DNA from: Bradyrhizobium barranii subsp. barranii
GTDB lineage: Bacteria; Pseudomonadota; Alphaproteobacteria; Rhizobiales; Xanthobacteraceae
Assembly (NCBI RefSeq): GCF_017565645.3
Contig: NZ_CP086136.1
Location: 7,733,501-7,797,500 of the forward strand
Length of the DNA: 64,000 bases
Direction: 5' to 3'
In this document: positions 34,995 to 44,232 of the stretch, one piece after another
Layout: each line of letters begins with the position of its first letter
Position numbering within the stretch: the first letter of the stretch is position 1
Program-made: the position numbers and the translations under genes
The notes under the pieces: model-generated
Seen by the model: only the letters and a program-made list of their open reading frames with translations
What the model was told of the DNA's origin: nothing
The model's database searches: none

Positions 34995-35203
34995 CGGTTC
35001 TCACCATTGTTCGGAACGATTGGATTCACCTGACACGCATAGGAATAACCCGACACTCGCCACGGCACCAACGAATAGACCGGGGAGTCCGCGGTTCCGA
35101 CCGCTTTTTCTGCCGTATGTTGCGGAAATGGCACGCAAATTGAGGCGTCTGGTTCCAAATCAGCCTCGTGGGTACCACAGGTCGAGACGTGCCGGGACCT
35201 ACC

Positions 35204-35788
35204 TCAGAGTATCCACGGGAAGACTCGACCGGTCCGCGCCATATAATCGCGATAGCTGTCGCCAAACGTCTGCAACATCATTCGCTCTTCTCTTGCAACG
35301 CGGCCGAAGAACAAAATCCCGAAGCCGGCAATGCCTGCAAAACCGGCGATCCAATTCGGCAGCAGCAATGCCTGGGCGATGGCCCACAGCCAAAATGCCG
35401 AATACATCGGGTGTCGAACTCTCCGGTAAATCCCTTCCGTCACAAGCTCATGGTTCTCCCGCACGTCGAGACTTATCGACCAATTCCGGCCGAGTGCACG
35501 GTGTGTCAGGTGGAACACGCCCAAAGCCGCAATCGCAAAGAAAGACCCCAGCCAAGCCAACCAGGGATAAAAACTGTGATCTGCGAAACGAGGCATTCCT
35601 GTCGCTACGTAGGCGAGCGGCACAAGTCCGAGTCCCGAAAGAGATATGAGCAGGAGCGCAGTTTCCAGGGGGCCGCGAGCGCTCCGCACAACCCTCGCAC
35701 GGCGGGAACGCCGCGCGTACTTATAGCGTATGAGGTACCAGCCGATTACCAACGCAACGAAGATGACTTTTGAAATGGTGGGCGTCAT
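35204..35788 (-). CDS. Isoprenylcysteine carboxyl methyltransferase (ICMT)-family membrane protein
   Basis: The 194-residue product has four or five membrane segments and the C-terminal ICMT signature: EGIYRRVRHPMYSAF, then AREERMMLQTFGDSYRDYM ending RVFPWIL. The RHPxY and ERxM...YxxY residues bind SAM and the lipid acceptor in this family. Bacterial members methylate small lipids or unknown acceptors. It is followed by the alpha/beta hydrolase gene on the same strand, five bases upstream in transcription order. Confidence 0.88.
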   Translation of the reverse strand: MTPTISKVIFVALVIGWYLIRYKYARRSRRARVVRSARGPLETALLLISLSGLGLVPLAYVATGMPRFADHSFYPWLAWLGSFFAIAALGVFHLTHRALGRNWSISLDVRENHELVTEGIYRRVRHPMYSAFWLWAIAQALLLPNWIAGFAGIAGFGILFFGRVAREERMMLQTFGDSYRDYMARTGRVFPWIL

Positions 35789-35793
35789 TTGAA

Positions 35794-37026
35794 TCAGGCT
35801 GCCGCGCCCGGATTTCCCAGCAGCTCGCTTTCCGACACCGGCGCGCCCGCAACAAGGCCTCCGTCGTCAGCGATCATCGACACAGCGCCATCCGGGGCGA
35901 GCGTCTGGAATTTGGCTGAAATAGGTCCGCATGTGAGCATGAAGTAGTCGTACGATGTTCGCCTGTCATTTCCACTGACGAACTGGCAGTGCACGCGGAA
36001 GAAATTGAAGCGGATGCGTTGATACATGTCGTCGTTAAGCATTCGACTAATCTTCACGACCCTGACGGTCGCCTCGTTTTCTGTCGAAAAGCCCATTTCG
36101 GCCATTGGCCGGCATTTGTAAAAATTCAACACGTCCGTGAGGGCCTGATAGTCGCCCCAGAAGATCGCGCGGGAATTGGCGACGCGTTCCACCGCCCCGC
36201 GAAAGCGCACTGCCTTCGGGTGCAGGCCGATCTTGAGTATGGATGATCCAACGCTCAAGAATGTGACGGGAATCTTTTTCCGACCGAGCGCAGGGTCCAG
36301 CTTCAAGGCGCGATCAAGTAGATCAACCGCTAGTACGGCGCCAAGGCTGTGCCCTACGACCAAAATTTCGTCTGCGGCAGAATCGCTCGCCGCAACCACG
36401 AGCTCGGCGGCCAACCTGTCCAGCCTCCGCTCTATTTCCGAATTACCGAATCGAATGTACTCGCAAGAAAAGATCCAATCGTCGAACAAGTCGCCCAGGT
36501 GCAGCCAGCGCCACGGACCCGCCAACACGGCTGCGAGTCCGAAGAGGCCGCCACCGGTAGCAATGGGAATTGATCCGGTGATCTTGAATGCAGCCACGCC
36601 AATCAAAAAGGCGGCAGCGATGAGCAATCCGAACGCGACAAATGGATAGAGAAAGAAAAGTGCGTAGCGCCAATTGGTCTGCAAGTAACGCCAAAGAGTG
36701 CCGGCCAATACGAAATCCAGAAACGCAAGAATGCCGACGGAAATGCGTGAGCCGATGCTTCGACCCCCGAACACCTCAATTACATCGTGCCATCGGACCA
36801 GACGGTAATCGGTTTCGACGAGCCAATCGGGGCCGATTGTCGTCACGTTCCATTGTATCTGGTCGGCGGTATCATGCGAACCGTCGACGGTCGCTTTCAC
36901 TGACCAAGTACGTTGGAACCTCTCAATTTCGCGCACAAAGCGTCGTTGCGCGCTGGCATGCGACGTGATTGGATCATAGCCGCCGATATGGAATACCAAC
37001 CGTTTCGCTACAGGCTTGCCGGACAT
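35794..37026 (-). CDS. Membrane-associated alpha/beta hydrolase-like protein
   Basis: The product (410 aa) starts MSGKPVAKRLVFHIGGYDP. It has two hydrophobic segments in the middle (about 115-165) and then the nucleophile elbow VVGHSLGAV (about residue 226), with following AVDLLDRAL typical of lipase-like hydrolases. The longer ORF upstream to 37419 crosses into the divergent SGNH gene, so I start at ATG 37026. It may be co-transcribed with the ICMT-like gene (five bases between). Substrate unknown. Confidence 0.75.
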   Translation of the reverse strand: MSGKPVAKRLVFHIGGYDPITSHASAQRRFVREIERFQRTWSVKATVDGSHDTADQIQWNVTTIGPDWLVETDYRLVRWHDVIEVFGGRSIGSRISVGILAFLDFVLAGTLWRYLQTNWRYALFFLYPFVAFGLLIAAAFLIGVAAFKITGSIPIATGGGLFGLAAVLAGPWRWLHLGDLFDDWIFSCEYIRFGNSEIERRLDRLAAELVVAASDSAADEILVVGHSLGAVLAVDLLDRALKLDPALGRKKIPVTFLSVGSSILKIGLHPKAVRFRGAVERVANSRAIFWGDYQALTDVLNFYKCRPMAEMGFSTENEATVRVVKISRMLNDDMYQRIRFNFFRVHCQFVSGNDRRTSYDYFMLTCGPISAKFQTLAPDGAVSMIADDGGLVAGAPVSESELLGNPGAAA

Positions 37027-37142
37027 TGTCTTATTCCCGGACTCATGCGTGCTGCTCGCTGCCCCCTCAATCGATCTGTAATCAAAAACAGACGTTTGAC
37101 GCCAAGGGTTGTCAAGAGAGAATCCACCAGTTATTGGGGAAC

Positions 37143-37931
37143 ATGGGTCGATTTGTTCTACCATGCGTAAGCCGAACCGCTCGAACAATAGCGTCGATCG
37201 GTGCTGCCGTGATTGTCGGTTTGTCCAGCACAGCGCCCTCTCAAGCGCAGGACGGGGCATCATCTGGCGAGAGATGCCTTGCTGCAAATTTGGATGTTTC
37301 GCTGGGCGCACAATTGCCCCGCACGGCGGCGCGTTTGAGATCTGGTGAGCCGCTAAAGATTGTCGCGATCGGATCATCGTCGACCGTGGGGCTCTGGGTA
37401 CTTCGGTCCGCGGCCACATATCCGCAGGTGATGCGCCGAGAACTCTCGAGGCTTAGATCCAACGCAACGATCGAGGTCATCAACAGCGGTCGAGTCGGTG
37501 ATACGATTCCGAACAACATCGCGCGGTTCGAGCGTGACGTTTTCGCGCACACGCCTGATCTCGTTATCTGGCAATTAGGTACTAATGACGTCGCCTGGGG
37601 TGGCCGGCCGGACCAAGGGCTCAAAAGAAGCGTTCTTGAAGGGGTAAGGGCACTTAAGGCGGGGTCTGCCGATGTCGTGCTGATGGATCTGCAATATGCG
37701 CCACAGGTGCTCGCTTCCGCTAGCTACTCAACGATGGAGGGCATCATCGCCGATGCCGCGAAGCAGGAACGGGTCGGTCTATTCTCTCGTTTTGCGCTGA
37801 TGCGTAACTCGATCGATGCCGGAGTTGCGCAAAGCGAGCTTGTAACGTGGGACGGATTGCACAACACCGCCGATGGTTATGATTGCATTGGACGAGCCCT
37901 TGCCCGAGCCATCTCAACGAGCGCGCGTTGA
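37143..37931 (+). CDS. Secreted SGNH/GDSL-type hydrolase
   Basis: The 262-residue product has an N-terminal signal region (about 1-35) and then SGNH blocks: AIGSSSTVG (block I, Ser), INSGRVGDT (block II, Gly), WQLGTNDV (block III, Asn) and WDGLHNTADGY (block V, Asp/His). Such enzymes are esterases or deacetylases of lipids or carbohydrates. ATG 37143 follows TTGGGGAAC. It is divergent from the alpha/beta hydrolase gene, with about 115 bases between the two starts. Confidence 0.85.
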   Translation: MGRFVLPCVSRTARTIASIGAAVIVGLSSTAPSQAQDGASSGERCLAANLDVSLGAQLPRTAARLRSGEPLKIVAIGSSSTVGLWVLRSAATYPQVMRRELSRLRSNATIEVINSGRVGDTIPNNIARFERDVFAHTPDLVIWQLGTNDVAWGGRPDQGLKRSVLEGVRALKAGSADVVLMDLQYAPQVLASASYSTMEGIIADAAKQERVGLFSRFALMRNSIDAGVAQSELVTWDGLHNTADGYDCIGRALARAISTSAR

Positions 37932-38113
37932 GAGGCCCTAGCTCAGGCGAATCGAAGGCTGCGGGCTCGCAAGAGTTTGGGCACCGGCCGTGTCAGCGAT
38001 GCCGAGCGTGCAGATGCCCACCAACGCGAACAAAGACCAATTATCGTCGACAATCACCGCATCTCTCGCAGCGGTGACAGCAATTCGCGCCGACGCTGTC
38101 AGGAGGTGCGCTC

Positions 38114-38374
38114 ATGCACCATTATGCCAGCCAACTTGTTGACCTGTTACTGGTGCTTGTCGCCGCGTGGATGGTGCCGGCCACCATCTTTATTATCTAC
38201 GCCTATTTCGCTCGTCTTAAGAATCCGGTCAGCGAATCGGTCTTTGGACGTGTGGTCATCGTTTCCTTGTTCATCATAACCACGTCGATTTGGCTCCCGA
38301 TAATTGTGGCCGCCATAGTCCTATCACTGATCGGTCATTTGTGGTTCCGCTTCAGGGGACAACTACGCAAGTAG
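38114..38374 (+). CDS. Small two-span membrane protein
   Basis: The 86-residue product has two hydrophobic segments (about 8-29 and 45-72) and a short basic C-terminus RFRGQLRK. A strong AGGAGG ribosome-binding site precedes the ATG, which makes expression likely. No family recognised. Confidence 0.7.
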   Translation: MHHYASQLVDLLLVLVAAWMVPATIFIIYAYFARLKNPVSESVFGRVVIVSLFIITTSIWLPIIVAAIVLSLIGHLWFRFRGQLRK

Positions 38375-38451
38375 CTGGGTATTGGTAGAGGCGAGAAAGA
38401 TGGATTCAAATTAGAGCAGCCCCTCAGCAAACTAAAAAAGGAAGCGAAGCA

Positions 38452-38739
38452 ATGCCTGCGTTTCTCCCTGCTCTGACGATAGCTGCTGTCAATTTTATAA
38501 CAATCGCCACGGCTGCAGAATGGCGACCGCAGTTTCTCTCAGCGTGCCGGAACGGTTGCGCGCAGCAAGGCGGCTTTTCGACGGACGCTTGCTCGCAGAT
38601 TTGCATCTGCATGGCGTCAGAGTTGGAAACGAAGTTTAGTACCGAGACTCTCGGCTCCATTGATCCCCCGAGTGCTGAGCAACTACACCAAACTAACGAA
38701 ATCAGAATGCTTTGCGTCCGGCGAGTACTAGGACGTTAG
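38452..38739 (+). CDS. Small secreted Cys-rich protein
   Basis: The 95-residue product begins MPAFLPALTIAAVNFITIATA, a signal peptide, and the mature part has six cysteines in CRNGCAQQGG, DACSQICICM and later MLCVRR, suggesting disulfides in the periplasm. AAGGAAG upstream of the ATG is a good ribosome-binding site. Function unknown. It lies just before the IS66 insertion region. Confidence 0.65.
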   Translation: MPAFLPALTIAAVNFITIATAAEWRPQFLSACRNGCAQQGGFSTDACSQICICMASELETKFSTETLGSIDPPSAEQLHQTNEIRMLCVRRVLGR

Positions 38740-38839
38740 AGCTGTTGCCATTGGCACGGTGGTCATCAGCTTGACCCTGACGTAGCTCTCCGTCTTTCCA
38801 GCCGCAAAATTGGCTGCCCCGGCTGTTCGAGGACAATAT

Positions 38840-38990
38840 CGCGCCGACGGCGCATCCGAGTTCTCCCTTGCGAGACCATCTCAGCCCTGAGCTCGAAAAT
38901 GGCCTTTGCGCATGGTGGATGCGATCGCAAACGGACATGGCGATCCTTCCATTCTCGACCCCGATCGACTGCCTTGGATGCCGAACGAAA
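38840..38990 (+). pseudogene. Left remnant of a decayed site-specific recombinase
   Basis: Reading LRDHLSPELENGLC in one frame and, after a shift, DAERKRISQEL across the IS66 junction resembles the middle of large serine recombinases. The IS66 element interrupts it at 38990 and the right half continues at 42152. Frame shifts on both sides show it was already decaying. Confidence 0.4.
38983..38990. repeat. Target-site duplication, left copy (IS66)
   Basis: GAACGAAA matches 42152-42159, the 8-bp duplication expected for IS66. Confidence 0.85.
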
Positions 38991-39038
38991 GTAAACGGTA
39001 CGAGAGGCCCACGGAGCCACGGACTTGGTGCGGACGGC

Positions 39039-39689
39039 CTACGCACCGCGCTTGAAGCGTATAGGCATCCAGAACTGCCGGAGGGCCTCGACGGTTGCTG
39101 GAATGTTGCGCCAGGCGTTTTGGATGATGGGCTGCGTTCCCAGCGTGCGCCGGGCCGGGGGTAGCAAGGGTCGACCGGCGTCGTCGATGCAATGGACCAA
39201 GATCGGCCGCAGCATAAGGTGTTCGGTTCCATTCGGGGGGAGAAGCCGCGACCAGACGAGAAGCCGAAGCTTCATGACGGCGTAGAAGCCCATGCACCAG
39301 GGCTGCGGGTCGACTTCGCCGTCCGGTGATCGCACGAACAGCGGCTCGAAGCTCTCCGGTCTCGTCGACAGCGTCTCGCTGATAGCGTTGTGGCGCATCA
39401 GCGTGGCGGCGATTGCCGAGAACTCCTCGGTGTCGTGATTGAAGGCGTCGGGATCTACGCCGAGGAGCGGGCACACCCATTCCTCGGACGCCATCGAGAC
39501 CGGCCCGGCGACGACCGCGGCCACCGCGCCATCGAGCATGGAGAGCGACGTCGCCCGCGGATGCCGAAGCGTCGGCGACCTGGCGCGCTTGCTGATCCAT
39601 TGCCCGAGCCGTTCGAACGACATGGCATAGTCCGCCATCGTCGTCTTGCGTGCTTTTCGCGTTCCCCGCCCTTGCTTCGGCTTCGTCAT
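39039..39689 (-). CDS. UPF0149/YecA-family protein, IS66 passenger
   Basis: The 216-residue product has the YecA-family layout: LDGAVAAVVAGPVSM, then WVCPLLGVDPDAFN, and a late CMGFYAVMKLRLLVW. The C-terminal SEC-C metal-binding motif of many YecA proteins is not seen here. It lies inside the IS66 ends, overlaps the TnpC stop by four bases and is thus a passenger moving with the element. Role unknown. Confidence 0.75.
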   Translation of the reverse strand: MTKPKQGRGTRKARKTTMADYAMSFERLGQWISKRARSPTLRHPRATSLSMLDGAVAAVVAGPVSMASEEWVCPLLGVDPDAFNHDTEEFSAIAATLMRHNAISETLSTRPESFEPLFVRSPDGEVDPQPWCMGFYAVMKLRLLVWSRLLPPNGTEHLMLRPILVHCIDDAGRPLLPPARRTLGTQPIIQNAWRNIPATVEALRQFWMPIRFKRGA

Positions 39690-41236
39690 GCCACGGCCCG
39701 CTTTTCGGCTTCGCGTGCGGCCTTCCAGTTCCAGGCCAGAAGTTCGTGAAGCTGGTTGGTCTTCGTGGCGCCGCTCACCATGCGATCGAGAACGTCGACG
39801 AGATACGCCTCGGGGTCGAGGCCATTCAATTTCGCTGTGTTAAGAAGCGAAGCGAGTATCGCCCAGGTCTCGCCCCCGCCTTCGTCACCACTGAACAACG
39901 AGTTCTTTTTTCCGATCGCAATTGGCCTGATCGATCGTTCGACCGTGTTGGTGTCCGGCTCGAGCCGCCCGTCATCCAGGAACGTCGTCAGGCCCTGCCA
40001 GCGTTCGAGCATGTAGTCGATCGCCTTGATGAGCGTCGAGCGGCGGGAGATCCCGTCCTTCACCGCGATCAGACGGGCCCTCAACGCCTCCATCAGCGGC
40101 TTCGTCTCGGCCTGTCGCGTCGCGCGGCGTTCCCCAGCATCGAGACCGCGGATCCTCTCCTCGATCGCGTAGACGGCCGCAATGCGCTCGATGACCTCCG
40201 CGGCGAAGGGTGAGTTCGTCGTCTTGTGCACCCTCACGAAGTTGCGGCGCGCGTGAACGAGACAATACGCCAGCTGGATCTGGCCCGACATCATCGCATC
40301 GCCCGCCAGCGAGGCGTAGGCGGCATAGCCGTCGACTTGCAGCACGCCTTCGAAGCCGGCTAACTGCGCCACGATCTCCTTTTTGCCGCGACCACCTGCG
40401 AACACGTAGGCGACCGCCGGCGGCGCCGGCCCCTTCCACGCCCGATCGTCCGTCGCGTGCGCCCAGAACTGGCAGATCCTCGTGCGGCCGCGTCCCGGAT
40501 CGAGCACTGGCATCGGCGTCTCGTCGCAGAACAGCCGCTCGAAGCCGTGCATAGTCTTCAGTTGCAGATCGTAGAGGCCCCTGACCAGCCACGCCGCGCT
40601 CCCCATCCAGCGCGCCAGCGTCTGACGGTCGACGACGACACCCTGACCCGCCAGGATCTGCGTCTGGCGATAGAGCGTCGATTGCCAGGCATATTTGGCC
40701 GCGGCGATATGCGCGATCAGCGCCGTCGTTGCCATGCCGCCCTCGACGAGCCGCGCCGGTGCCGGGGCCTGGACAATCGGGCCCTCACAGGAGCGGCAGG
40801 CGTATTTTGGACGGATCGTGCGGAGCACACGCAGCCACGCGGGAACCCGATCGAGCGCTTCGCTGCTCTCCTCGCCGATCCGATGCATCTGACCCGTGCA
40901 GCACGGGCACAGCGTGGACGCCGGCTCGATCACCCGCTCGACCCGAGGCAGATGCGCCGGCAGCGCGCCGATGTTGCGCTTCGCTTTGCGCCGCTCCGGC
41001 CGCGGCGCGTCCGGTTTGTCGTCATTGGCCGGGAGCTGTGAGCCGGCGGTCCGTTCCAGATCAAACGCGATCTGTTCGGCGCAGACGATCGCCGCGCGCT
41101 CCGATCGTGCGCCGAAGATCAGGCTCTTCAACGTGGCGATCTCTGCGCGCAGATCATCGTTCTCGCCTTCGAAAGCCAGCACCATCTCGGCAAGAGCCGC
41201 AGGGTCAGAGGGGAGATCTTCGGGGCGAAGCGCCAT
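39686..41236 (-). CDS. tnpC: IS66-family transposase TnpC
   Basis: The 516-residue transposase has the IS66 layout. A coiled N-terminus leads into a zinc-binding segment (TLCPCCTGQM, YACRSCEGPIV), followed by the DDE core with FCDETPMPVLDPGRGR and LQVDGYAAY. The last catalytic Glu region lies near DTNTVERSIRPIAIGKKNSL. The frame is intact. It is transcribed after the accessory and TnpB genes. Confidence 0.95.
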   Translation of the reverse strand: MALRPEDLPSDPAALAEMVLAFEGENDDLRAEIATLKSLIFGARSERAAIVCAEQIAFDLERTAGSQLPANDDKPDAPRPERRKAKRNIGALPAHLPRVERVIEPASTLCPCCTGQMHRIGEESSEALDRVPAWLRVLRTIRPKYACRSCEGPIVQAPAPARLVEGGMATTALIAHIAAAKYAWQSTLYRQTQILAGQGVVVDRQTLARWMGSAAWLVRGLYDLQLKTMHGFERLFCDETPMPVLDPGRGRTRICQFWAHATDDRAWKGPAPPAVAYVFAGGRGKKEIVAQLAGFEGVLQVDGYAAYASLAGDAMMSGQIQLAYCLVHARRNFVRVHKTTNSPFAAEVIERIAAVYAIEERIRGLDAGERRATRQAETKPLMEALRARLIAVKDGISRRSTLIKAIDYMLERWQGLTTFLDDGRLEPDTNTVERSIRPIAIGKKNSLFSGDEGGGETWAILASLLNTAKLNGLDPEAYLVDVLDRMVSGATKTNQLHELLAWNWKAAREAEKRAVA

Positions 41237-41286
41237 ATCGCAGAGCTACACGAACGCACTCGCAATCGCCAGCAAAACAAGACGCT

Positions 41287-41643
41287 TCAGGCAACCTTCG
41301 TCGGCCGCTTCGTCACCTTCGGGACCACACGCGACCACTCCGCAAGACCTTCAATCAGCATCGCCAGTTGCGCCCCCGTCACCGGCATCGTACCCTCGCG
41401 AACAGGTGGCCAGGCAAAGCCCCCATTCTCCAGCCACTTCGTCGCTAGAACCATTCCCGAGCCGTCAAAAACCAGTAGCTTCAAACGATCCGATCGCTTC
41501 GATCGGAAGACATAAACGTCACCGCTGTAGGGCTTGCCGCCTAATCCCTCCGCTACCAGCGCGACAAGGCCATGAACGCCTTTACGAAAGTCAATCGGCT
41601 GCGTCGCGACGAACACACGGACCATTGGACCGAAAGAGATCAT
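41287..41643 (-). CDS. tnpB: IS66 TnpB accessory protein
   Basis: The 118-residue product starts MISFGPMVRVFVATQPIDFR and contains KGVHGLVALVAEGLG and YVFRSKRSDRLKLLVFDGSG, diagnostic for IS66 TnpB (IS66 Orf2). It overlaps the upstream accessory gene by four bases. Confidence 0.95.
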   Translation of the reverse strand: MISFGPMVRVFVATQPIDFRKGVHGLVALVAEGLGGKPYSGDVYVFRSKRSDRLKLLVFDGSGMVLATKWLENGGFAWPPVREGTMPVTGAQLAMLIEGLAEWSRVVPKVTKRPTKVA

Positions 41644-42062
41644 CGCGTCGATCTCACCGCCGCCAGCACGCGCTCCAGCGTCGCGGCGTCGACGCCGACG
41701 GGCACGCGCACCGTCGCGCCCGCGATCATCACCTCGATCCGCTCGGCCGGATCCGTCAGAACATGCGCCTTATCGATCGCGTTCGGCTGCGCCTCGACGG
41801 CGGCCTCGAGCCTGACTTGCACGAACTGCGGCGCTTCGCTCGACGCGAGCCGCGCCTGGCGCCGCCACACACTGAGCAGTCCCCGGTTCACCCCGTTGCG
41901 TCGAGCCACCTCGGAAATGCTCGTCTCCGGATCGGCACTCTCGGCCACGATCCCCGCCTTCTCCGCATCGCTCCAACTGCGCCGTCGCCTCTCCCCTGTG
42001 ATCACCTCGATCCGCTGATAGGAGGCGGCATCATGCCCGTCTTGATGTCTGTCTTGATGCAT
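41640..42062 (-). CDS. tnpA: IS66 TnpA-type accessory protein with HTH
   Basis: The 140-residue product has an N-terminal helix-turn-helix of the IS66 Orf1/IS3-like type (WSDAEKAGIVAESADP, then SISEVARRNGVNRGLLSVWRR-like order). It overlaps TnpB by four bases (ATGA). Confidence 0.9.
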   Translation of the reverse strand: MHQDRHQDGHDAASYQRIEVITGERRRRSWSDAEKAGIVAESADPETSISEVARRNGVNRGLLSVWRRQARLASSEAPQFVQVRLEAAVEAQPNAIDKAHVLTDPAERIEVMIAGATVRVPVGVDAATLERVLAAVRSTR

Positions 42063-42151
42063 GGAACGAGCGTCCCTCGCGTTGTCAAATCCACGCGCGA
42101 GTCTCGCTCATCCCGTCCACCTAAACGAGGTGGGGTCGTCGTACCGCTATC

Positions 42152-42159
42152 GAACGAAA
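42152..42159. repeat. Target-site duplication, right copy (IS66)
   Basis: GAACGAAA, second copy of 38983-38990. Confidence 0.85.
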
Positions 42160-42430
42160 GAGGATATCCCAAGAGCTGCAGAACGAACCGCCTGCCTCAA
42201 AGGAAGTCGCGCTGCATCCCGCCGTCCTGAAACGATATGAGGAGCAACTCAATCGGCTTGAAGAAGCATCGGGGAAAAGTGTCACCGGCGACGCAGAAGC
42301 CGCAGAAGCCATCAGAGACCTTGTCGATACAGTCACTGTGTTCCGGGATCCAGCCCGACCAGGTGGAGTTGCCCAAATGCCTTACTCGGCGAAGCCGCCT
42401 ACCTACGTTCCCCCGACGGCATTCCGAGTT
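42152..42430 (+). pseudogene. Right remnant of the recombinase split by IS66
   Basis: From the IS66 junction one frame reads ISQELQNEPPASKEVALHP, then LKRYEEQLNRLEEA and AIRDLVDTVTVFRDPARPGG. This is the conserved C-terminal coiled-coil and tail of large serine recombinases of proteobacteria. Downstream the frame shifts. Together with 38840-38990 it marks a dead recombinase. Confidence 0.6.
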
Positions 42431-42806
42431 TACGGTTTCCCTGGCCTAGCTCTTGCGCCGGGGCTTCACTCTCTCCCTTCGTGAGAAAGGCTGGTCGGGA
42501 ACAGTTCAATAAGATCAATGGATCGCGGCGGTGTATAGCAAAACAGATTTTTTCCGGCCGCCGCGAGATAGGAAACAGGGGCGATGCGCGGGATGAAGAA
42601 GGGAGGATCGAGCAGCGGATTATTTAGTCGCCGGGATCCCTTACGCTCGCGACACGCCTTAGTGGGATCATTTCGCACATTGACCGAGGTGACACCGCGA
42701 GAGTTGAAATAAAAAGTGAATAGAAGAGCGGGGATATTCCTCAAAGCTGACTTGATCTCACCCTTCGCTGACTTTCTCAGCGCAACTAATTGATGAGTAA
42801 GTAGTT
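42431..42806. other. Gene-poor stretch
   Basis: The only long ORF here (42466-42744, minus) lacks a ribosome-binding site and family resemblance. I see no supported gene. Confidence 0.45.
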
Positions 42807-42980
42807 ATGACTGATCAGCAATTAGCCCTGGAAGCAATTAGCGACGCGCAACTCATATTGGAAGAATTCCTTCGGCCCCATCCCAAGGATCATGCGCGTA
42901 TTCTTGAAGAGTTGGTGGAAGTTCTCGAGCGGCCTGCTTTGATCGTTGCTGTAAGTCGATTGCAGCAACACGGCAATTGA
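42807..42980 (+). CDS. Small helical protein, 57 aa
   Basis: The product begins MTDQQLALEAISDAQLILEE and is predicted almost wholly helical and acidic, ending SRLQQHGN. It looks like a small conserved protein type I associate with bradyrhizobia. The ribosome-binding site is weak. It overlaps the TTG alternative start of the next gene but not its ATG. Confidence 0.5.
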   Translation: MTDQQLALEAISDAQLILEEFLRPHPKDHARILEELVEVLERPALIVAVSRLQQHGN

Positions 42981-42988
42981 GCGCGCCC

Positions 42989-43369
42989 ATGAGCAAACCG
43001 CTTCAAGCGTTTTCTTTAACCGTTGGCATTGTTGCGCTCTCATCGCTCGAAATGACCAGCCTGCATGCCAAGCAACAATGCAGCGCCGCAATGCCGCCAA
43101 ATCCGCAAGGGCAATGGTGGTCCTACCGTATCATCGACGGACGAAAATGCTGGTACGCGGGCAAACCCATGCTGTCGAAAGCATTGCTGGAATGGCCTAC
43201 AGAGCAGCGTCCCCAACCCGGTTCTCGCGGAGAAGCTACAGGTATCCTCATTGCTAACAAGCCCGGCAATCCTTTCGATGCACAAGCGTTGGCACTGAAA
43301 GAGGGCCCTGACACGTTTGAAGAGCGATGGCGTGCTAGGATCTCCATCTCCAACACTGGACACGACTGA
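42989..43369 (+). CDS. Small secreted protein with WWSYR...CWY motif
   Basis: The product (126 aa) starts MSKPLQAFSLTVGIVALSSL, a signal peptide, and contains QGQWWSYRIIDGRKCWYAGK followed by LLEWP, a motif seen in many small exported proteins of this group. Function unknown. TTG 42977 is an in-frame alternative start. Confidence 0.65.
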   Translation: MSKPLQAFSLTVGIVALSSLEMTSLHAKQQCSAAMPPNPQGQWWSYRIIDGRKCWYAGKPMLSKALLEWPTEQRPQPGSRGEATGILIANKPGNPFDAQALALKEGPDTFEERWRARISISNTGHD

Positions 43370-43557
43370 ACAATACTAATGACTTAGCGATCCTGCATCT
43401 CGCCTATCGTTGGCGAGGACTTTCGCGCCTGTTCCAGGCCGTGTGCTTCGTTACTCCAGCAATCCCGCGCACTGCGTTCCTCTAGAACAACGCGCCTCTG
43501 CAACTCGTGCGCAGCAGCCGTCGAACGAGTCCCTGCAATTAACCGATTGCCGAAGGG

Positions 43558-44232
43558 CTATTCAACACGCTGGCCCACACGCCAGCCCATTTCCCAGAAG
43601 TCCGCCTCAAGCCGAGTGGCTTCCTTGAAGATGGCAATCAGTTCTCCCTCGCGAGCCGGCGTGGCGTAGAGATTGGCGAGATGCTCCAAATGCGCACGCG
43701 CTTTCGCCGCGACCTCCTGGTATGGCGCGCCAGCGTACTCGTCGATCCAAATCCGATAGGAGTTCGTCCTAGCGTCCGCATCGGGTCGCGAGGCGAGCCG
43801 CGTTGCGATCTCCGCGTACCCGATCACGCAGGGGGCAAGTGCCACCTTGAGCGCCAGCAGATCGCCGCGCATTCCAGCATCGAGCACGTAGCGTGTGTAG
43901 GCCAGCATCTCGACCGCCGGAGGAGTTTGTTCAAGGTCACTCGGGGATAGACCCCAACCGGCACACAGCTTCACATGAAGGCTCATTTCGACATCAAGGA
44001 TGGCCGACAGGCCGGCCGCAGCTTCACGCATGTCGGCAAGCTTGGGCGACTTGTAGACCGAGAGCGCATAGGCGCGCGCAAACTCGATGAGGAACAGATA
44101 GTCCTGAGCAAGGTAGTGACGAAATGCGGCTTCAGGGAGCGAGCCATCTGCCAATCCGTTCGTGAAGGGATGCTCGGTGTAGGCCCGCCACTCAGCAGAT
44201 GCTTCTGTCTTTAGACGCTCGAAGAAACTCAC
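43558..44232 (-). CDS. tenA: TenA-family aminopyrimidine aminohydrolase (thiaminase II)
   Basis: TenA hydrolyses aminomethylpyrimidine salvage products or thiamine for thiamine recycling. The 224-residue product has the family's Asp at 44 (LAQDYLF), the catalytic Cys at 135 (ALAPCVIGY) and a Glu in EADFWEMGW (209/214). YRIWIDEYAG is also typical. It is a single gene here with no thiamine operon nearby. I looked for a TPP riboswitch upstream and saw none. Confidence 0.93.
   Translation of the reverse strand: MSFFERLKTEASAEWRAYTEHPFTNGLADGSLPEAAFRHYLAQDYLFLIEFARAYALSVYKSPKLADMREAAAGLSAILDVEMSLHVKLCAGWGLSPSDLEQTPPAVEMLAYTRYVLDAGMRGDLLALKVALAPCVIGYAEIATRLASRPDADARTNSYRIWIDEYAGAPYQEVAAKARAHLEHLANLYATPAREGELIAIFKEATRLEADFWEMGWRVGQRVE

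Larger units (their letters stand above)
38991..42151 (-). mobile_element. IS66-family element with a YecA-type passenger gene
   Basis: The element is 3161 bp. Ends read GTAAACGGTACGAG on the left and, in reverse complement, GATAGCGGTACGAC on the right. An 8-bp direct repeat GAACGAAA flanks it. On the minus strand it carries the three IS66 genes (accessory, TnpB, TnpC) and a UPF0149/YecA-like gene at the distal end. Confidence 0.88.

Noticed and set aside
42466..42744. Minus-strand frame of 92 codons
   Set aside because: No ribosome-binding site, no family resemblance, and composition typical of spacer DNA.
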